Assembly (NCBI GenBank): GCA_024734555.1
Contig: JANPWX010000131.1
Span: 245,391-309,390, forward strand
Source of the DNA: Trochalopteron elliotii
Taxonomy: Eukaryota > Chordata > Aves > Passeriformes > Leiothrichidae
Length of the DNA stretch: 64,000 bases
Direction: 5' to 3'
A program made the position numbers and the translations under genes. Within the stretch, counting starts at the first letter, position 1, and every line of letters starts with the position of its first letter. Shown here piece by piece: positions 26,608 to 64,000 of this stretch. Under the pieces are notes generated by a model. That model made no database searches, had not been told where the DNA came from, and was given only the letters and a program-made list of their open reading frames with translations.

Positions 26608-26693
26608 GTCTGCTGAATCCGCTCTGAAGCCAAGGGTGGACAGCCAGTGCGAGGGAAGTGTTGCTGCTTTACATGGACATCTGCTCCTGCGGC
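26608..26693 (+). other. PIK3C2A: 5'UTR part of the first coding exon of PIK3C2A
   Basis: The exon follows a good acceptor (pyrimidine-rich tract ending in TTTCCAG, AG at 26,606-26,607). In the coding frame a TGA at 26,625-26,627 closes the frame upstream. Only two in-frame ATGs follow it, at 26,673 (weak context, T at -3) and 26,694 (strong context). The rest of the 5'UTR must lie in an upstream exon, probably in the CpG island or the assembly gap. Confidence 0.8.
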
Positions 26694-62939
<36,246 letters not shown>

Positions 62940-64000
62940 ACTCAGTCACACCAGAACAGTTGTATTCACTCGTGCTTTGTGCATCTTCCTACTTGAAGAG
63001 AACCTGTACATCTTAAAACAAGAGACTCTCCATTTCAACACATACGTTGGACCAATGTTCAGGTAGCCTAATTCGGAGGATTGCAAAAAAAAAATGGTTT
63101 GTACCCATGTGATGTTATCAAAGCATCATTTGTACACATTGAAGAGTCGTGGGTAAAGGAAGGGGTTTTTAAACCATCAGTGAAAATGGGATGAGCAGTT
63201 TGACCATGCTGGTTGGTTGAACCATAACTCAGTCATTAGGCCAGTGGATGCAGTGCATTTTTGCTTTTAATTTGTTGCCGCTGTTGTGTCATCTGTGACA
63301 CGATGCTGGAGAACATCGGAGGAATTGCATACTTGAGGATTACATTCCCACTGCTAACGAGACACCACAGAAACAGCGACAGGTTAAAGTTTGGTAGCTG
63401 CATACACACCTGTAGAAATGAAGGTTGAAGGGCTGGAAAAATTCCTTAGCATTACATTTAATCCCAGATTCATGCTTCTCTGAGACGTACTGGAGCGAGT
63501 GCCAATAGTGGAAGTTGTAAATAATGGTGCCTTATAATTCAAATGCTTATCTTTTACCTCATGTCTGGTATTTAAATATGTATACATATTAACTTTCAGC
63601 TCCTTATAAAGGGGGAACATTCTCATATTTGATACCTTGCAGGTCCTACTGGAAGCCTTTTTCCAGGATGTGTTATTTACAAATAGCATCACTTATATTG
63701 ATCTTCACAATTTGTTCAACTTAAATACATTTTTTTACTACTCCATCTTCTACCCATGGTCTCCAAAAATTGAATGAAGACTGGCTGAATGTGGTACCGT
63801 AGGAAATGTGCCCAGCTTCTCAGTGGGAGTTTTTGTTGTAATTTCTAGAACTTTTCAATACTGCAGTGATTAAGTGTGGAACAGATTCAAACACTAATCC
63901 AAAGTGGCATTTGCATCTGTGCTTCCAGGGAAGGGGTGGCCTCTAGTTGAAAAGCACCACTGCTGGATGAATTGCAGGCCAGGAATTAGTTCAGTTAACA
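62940..64000 (+). other. PIK3C2A: PIK3C2A 3'UTR (incomplete, leaves the window)
   Basis: Non-coding AT-rich sequence directly after the stop. I find no AATAAA in this stretch, so the main poly(A) site probably lies beyond the window. The 102-codon open frame on the opposite strand (63,384-63,692) has no gene-like features. Confidence 0.7.

Noticed and set aside
63384..63692. 102-codon open frame on the minus strand in the 3'UTR
   Set aside because: No motif, promoter context or family resemblance; typical chance frame.

Overview
The window is vertebrate nuclear DNA, most likely from a bird. The evidence is several CR1-type LINE fragments whose ends carry the avian-style ATCATAGAATGG / ATTCTGTGA motif, a compact intron layout, and an AT-rich background broken by one GC-rich island. 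It holds one recognisable intact gene, PIK3C2A, on the + strand. This encodes the class II phosphoinositide 3-kinase C2-alpha. No prokaryotic features, CRISPR array, operon or new multi-gene system is visible.

Layout: 1-15.9 kb is intergenic or upstream DNA with CR1 fragments, one 113-bp (ATTCC)n microsatellite and no supportable gene. From about 15.95 kb to an assembly gap (N run, 16,229-16,627) lies a CpG-rich island, the probable PIK3C2A promoter and non-coding first exon. From 16.6 to 26.6 kb is the long first intron. It contains a decayed coding-like sequence on the opposite strand (about 22.65-24.36 kb, possibly to 25.7 kb), which I read as an unidentified pseudogene. From 26,608 to 62,939 there are 32 coding exons. 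Read with phase-compatible splice sites, they join into one uninterrupted frame of 5,082 nt (1,693 codons plus stop). The 3'UTR starts at 62,940 and runs off the window without an AATAAA signal.

The product has the full class II PI3K layout: a clathrin/adaptor-binding N-terminus, Ras-binding domain, PI3K-type C2, helical (PIK) domain, kinase domain with an intact ATP lysine, DRHNDN loop and DFG, then PX and a C-terminal C2 domain with a basic NLS-like stretch. All key residues checked are present, so the gene looks functional. Points worth a second look are the antisense pseudogene-like tract in intron 1, a GC-AG intron before the last exon, the sequencing gap at the promoter, the pentanucleotide array, and a few unusual splice features.
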